17,064 nt of DNA from JBFKUL01 sp041635755 (GTDB lineage: Bacteria > Pseudomonadota > Gammaproteobacteria > Burkholderiales > SG8-39): assembly GCA_041635755.1 (NCBI GenBank), contig JBFKUL010000032.1, positions 1 to 17,064 on the forward strand, in the 5' to 3' direction. The notes beneath the pieces were generated by a model. It did not search any database and was not told where the DNA came from. It saw nothing but the letters and a program-made list of their open reading frames with translations. The translations under genes were made by a program, and so were the position numbers. Shown piece by piece: positions 15,528-17,064 of this stretch (within the stretch, counting starts at the first letter, position 1; each line of letters begins with the position of its first letter).

Positions 15528-16724
15528 TCAGCCGCGCGCGCCGCAGTAGCGGGCGATGCGGCGTGCGCCTTCCTCCAGGTCCTCCATGCTGCGCGTGTAG
15601 GAAAAGCGCATGAAGTGGCGGGTCTCGTTCGCGCCGAAATCCAGTCCCGGCGTCGCGGCGACCGCCTCCGCCTCCAGCAGGCCGAGCGCGAACGTTCGCG
15701 CATCCGCGTTCACCGACGAGCAATCCGCGTAGACATAGAAGGCCCCGTTCGGGTGAGCCGGAACGCGCAGCCCGGCGCGCTCGAGCGCCGGCACCAGGAA
15801 GTCGCGCCGCCGCTCGAACTGGCGCCGACGCTGCTCCAGGATCTCGATCGAAGCCGGGCTGAACGCGGCGAGCGCAGCGTACTGGGCGGCGCTCGGCGCG
15901 CAGATGAACAAGTGCTGTGCCAGCTTCTCGAATGCGCGCATGTGCGCCTGCGGCAGCACGATCCAGCCCAGCCGCCAGCCGGTCATGCAGAAGTACTTGG
16001 AGAAGCTGTTCACCAGGACGATGTCGCCGGGGAGCCCGATCGCAGTCGTAGGCTCCTGGCCGTAGACGAGCCCTTGGTAGATCTCGTCCACGATCAGCAC
16101 GCCGCCGCGCGCGGCGACGAAGCCGGCGATGCGGCGCAGCTCCTCCTGCGGAACGAGCGTGCCGCTCGGGTTCGCGGGCGTGCCGAGCAGCAGTCCGATC
16201 GTGCGGGGTCCCCAGGCACGCTCCACGAGCTCCACCGTCGGCTGGAACATCGCGTCGGCGCGCGTGGCGATCGGCCGCGCCGAACCTTCGAAGGCGCGCA
16301 CAAAGTGGCGATAGCCCGGGTAGCCGGGATCGGGCACCAACAGCTCGTCGCCGGGGTCGACGAACAAGGCGAGCGCGAGCAACAACGCCCCCGACGCGCC
16401 GGCGGTGACCGCGATGCGGGACAGTGGGACCTCGACGTTGAAGCGATCCCGGTAGTGCGCGGCGATCGCTTCGCGCAGTGCCGGCAGGCCGAGCGCGCCG
16501 GTATACGCCGTGAGCCCTTCGCGCAGCGCGCGTACGCCGGCCTCGACCACCGGTTCGGGCGCAGTGAAATCCGGCTCGCCGATCTCCATGTGCACCACGC
16601 GCCGCCCGCGCGCCTCGAGCTCGTGCGCCTTCGCGAGGATCTCCATGACCTCGAACGGCTGGATCTCCTCGGCGCGACGCGCCGTTAGAATCCGGTCTGG
16701 CAGAGCGGCCGCGCGCGTGCGCAT
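15528..16724 (-). CDS. Pyridoxal-phosphate-dependent class I/II aminotransferase
   Basis: A 398-residue fold-type I aminotransferase of the aspartate/aromatic/alanine aminotransferase superfamily. Visible features: IQPFEVMEILAKAHELEARG, HMEIGEPDF, LTAYTGALGLPALREAIAAH, the VTAGASGALLLAL turn near the cofactor phosphate, TPANPSGT, VDEIYQGLVYG, the Schiff-base Lys243 in NSFSKYFCMTGWRLGW, and a C-terminal HFMRFSYTRSM whose Arg should bind the substrate carboxylate. The amino acid specificity cannot be read from the sequence, so I give no gene symbol. The ATG at 16724 has only a weak GGAA upstream. It is divergent from the Yip1-like gene with 20 bp between start codons, so promoters must overlap the coding regions. 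Confidence 0.92.
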   Translation of the reverse strand: MRTRAAALPDRILTARRAEEIQPFEVMEILAKAHELEARGRRVVHMEIGEPDFTAPEPVVEAGVRALREGLTAYTGALGLPALREAIAAHYRDRFNVEVPLSRIAVTAGASGALLLALALFVDPGDELLVPDPGYPGYRHFVRAFEGSARPIATRADAMFQPTVELVERAWGPRTIGLLLGTPANPSGTLVPQEELRRIAGFVAARGGVLIVDEIYQGLVYGQEPTTAIGLPGDIVLVNSFSKYFCMTGWRLGWIVLPQAHMRAFEKLAQHLFICAPSAAQYAALAAFSPASIEILEQRRRQFERRRDFLVPALERAGLRVPAHPNGAFYVYADCSSVNADARTFALGLLEAEAVAATPGLDFGANETRHFMRFSYTRSMEDLEEGARRIARYCGARG

Positions 16725-16744
16725 GCGAAGTTCCGGGGCGTGAA

Positions 16745-17064
16745 GTGCTGCGAAGGATTATACGGATAATCATCTCGCCCCAAGCGGAGTGGGAGCGTAT
16801 CGCGAGCGAGCGCGCGGGCGCCGTGCGCGCCATCGGTTATGCGATGATGCTCTCGGCGATACCGGCGCTGGTCGCGCTCCTTACGCCGTCGTGGGAGGGC
16901 GCGCTCTACGAGGGCAGCGCGGCGCGATCGATCGATCCACAGCGCGCGGCATGGCTTACGTTCGCGAGCGCGTGGCTGGTGGTGCTCCTGATTGCCGCGG
17001 TGTTCTGGGCGCTCGCGCGGTTCTTCTCGCGAAAACCGGGATGGGGTCCGGCTGTCGAGGTCGC
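16745..17064 (+). CDS. Yip1 family membrane protein, N-terminal part (3' end outside window)
   Basis: The frame starts with GTG at 16745 and runs without a stop to the window edge (106 complete codons). It begins LRRIIRIIISPQAEWERIAS, close to the 'SP..EW..I..E' opening of bacterial Yip1-family proteins. Two hydrophobic helices follow: AIGYAMMLSAIPALVALL (about residues 29-46) and LVVLLIAAVFWALARFF (about 78-94). Members are multi-span membrane proteins of unknown function in bacteria. No ATG is available upstream in frame. The Shine-Dalgarno is poor (GGGGCG). The C-terminal half is missing, so length and topology are not known. Confidence 0.75.
   Translation, partial: MLRRIIRIIISPQAEWERIASERAGAVRAIGYAMMLSAIPALVALLTPSWEGALYEGSAARSIDPQRAAWLTFASAWLVVLLIAAVFWALARFFSRKPGWGPAVEV

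Noticed and set aside
15615..16688. 357-codon plus-strand frame opposite the aminotransferase
   Set aside because: A shadow of a complete PLP enzyme with an intact Schiff-base lysine. Its product is Arg/Ala/Glu-rich without motifs.

Overview
This window reads as ordinary, gene-dense chromosome of a high-GC betaproteobacterium. The evidence is gene order as well as sequence. The rplU-rpmA-obgE-proB block next to a CNP1-like gene, with ispB divergent, then tRNA-Pro, a PP0621-family gene, pilS, pilR and ampD, is an arrangement I associate with Betaproteobacteria. The CNP1-like protein, the lysine/alanine-rich histone H1-like protein and the DUF3501 protein point the same way. I cannot name the genus. 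I see no insertion sequence, phage gene, CRISPR array or toxin-antitoxin pair.

Layout. 1-1326 (+): the end of a rubrerythrin gene, a DUF3501 gene and an exported CNP1-like gene, closely spaced. 1362-4215 (-): proB, obgE, rpmA and rplU, read leftward from a strong sigma-70 promoter at about 4253-4282; a Rho-independent terminator sits between rpmA and obgE. 4344-5312 (+): ispB, divergent from rplU. 5405-5481 (+): tRNA-Pro(CGG). 5534-9316 (+): PP0621 gene, pilS, pilR and ampD, joined by three successive 4-base ATGA overlaps. 9525-13551 (+): nrdA and nrdB, with a promoter overlapped by tandem NrdR-type boxes 31 bp apart and a terminator at the nrdB stop. 13585-13854 (+): a DUF2442 gene with its own downstream terminator. 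13968-14312 (+): the H1-like gene. 14313-14819: a 507-bp gap whose first half is full of inverted repeats and whose second half carries a promoter. 14820-15518 (+): a membrane-anchored lytic transglycosylase. 15528-16724 (-): a class I/II aminotransferase. 16745-17064 (+): the start of a Yip1-family membrane protein, cut by the window end.

Functionally these are mostly housekeeping genes: ribosomal proteins L21 and L27 with the ribosome-assembly GTPase Obg; proline synthesis; the quinone side-chain prenyl synthase; the two-component system that normally controls type IV pili, with a peptidoglycan-recycling amidase; and class Ia ribonucleotide reductase under probable NrdR control.

I did not find a convincing new multi-gene system. 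The items most worth a second look are non-coding: the inverted-repeat-rich segment after the H1-like gene (about 14298-14548), the alternative pairing between rpmA and obgE, and the tight overlap of promoter and NrdR boxes before nrdA. The H1-like protein with its separate C-terminal motif is the most interesting protein.
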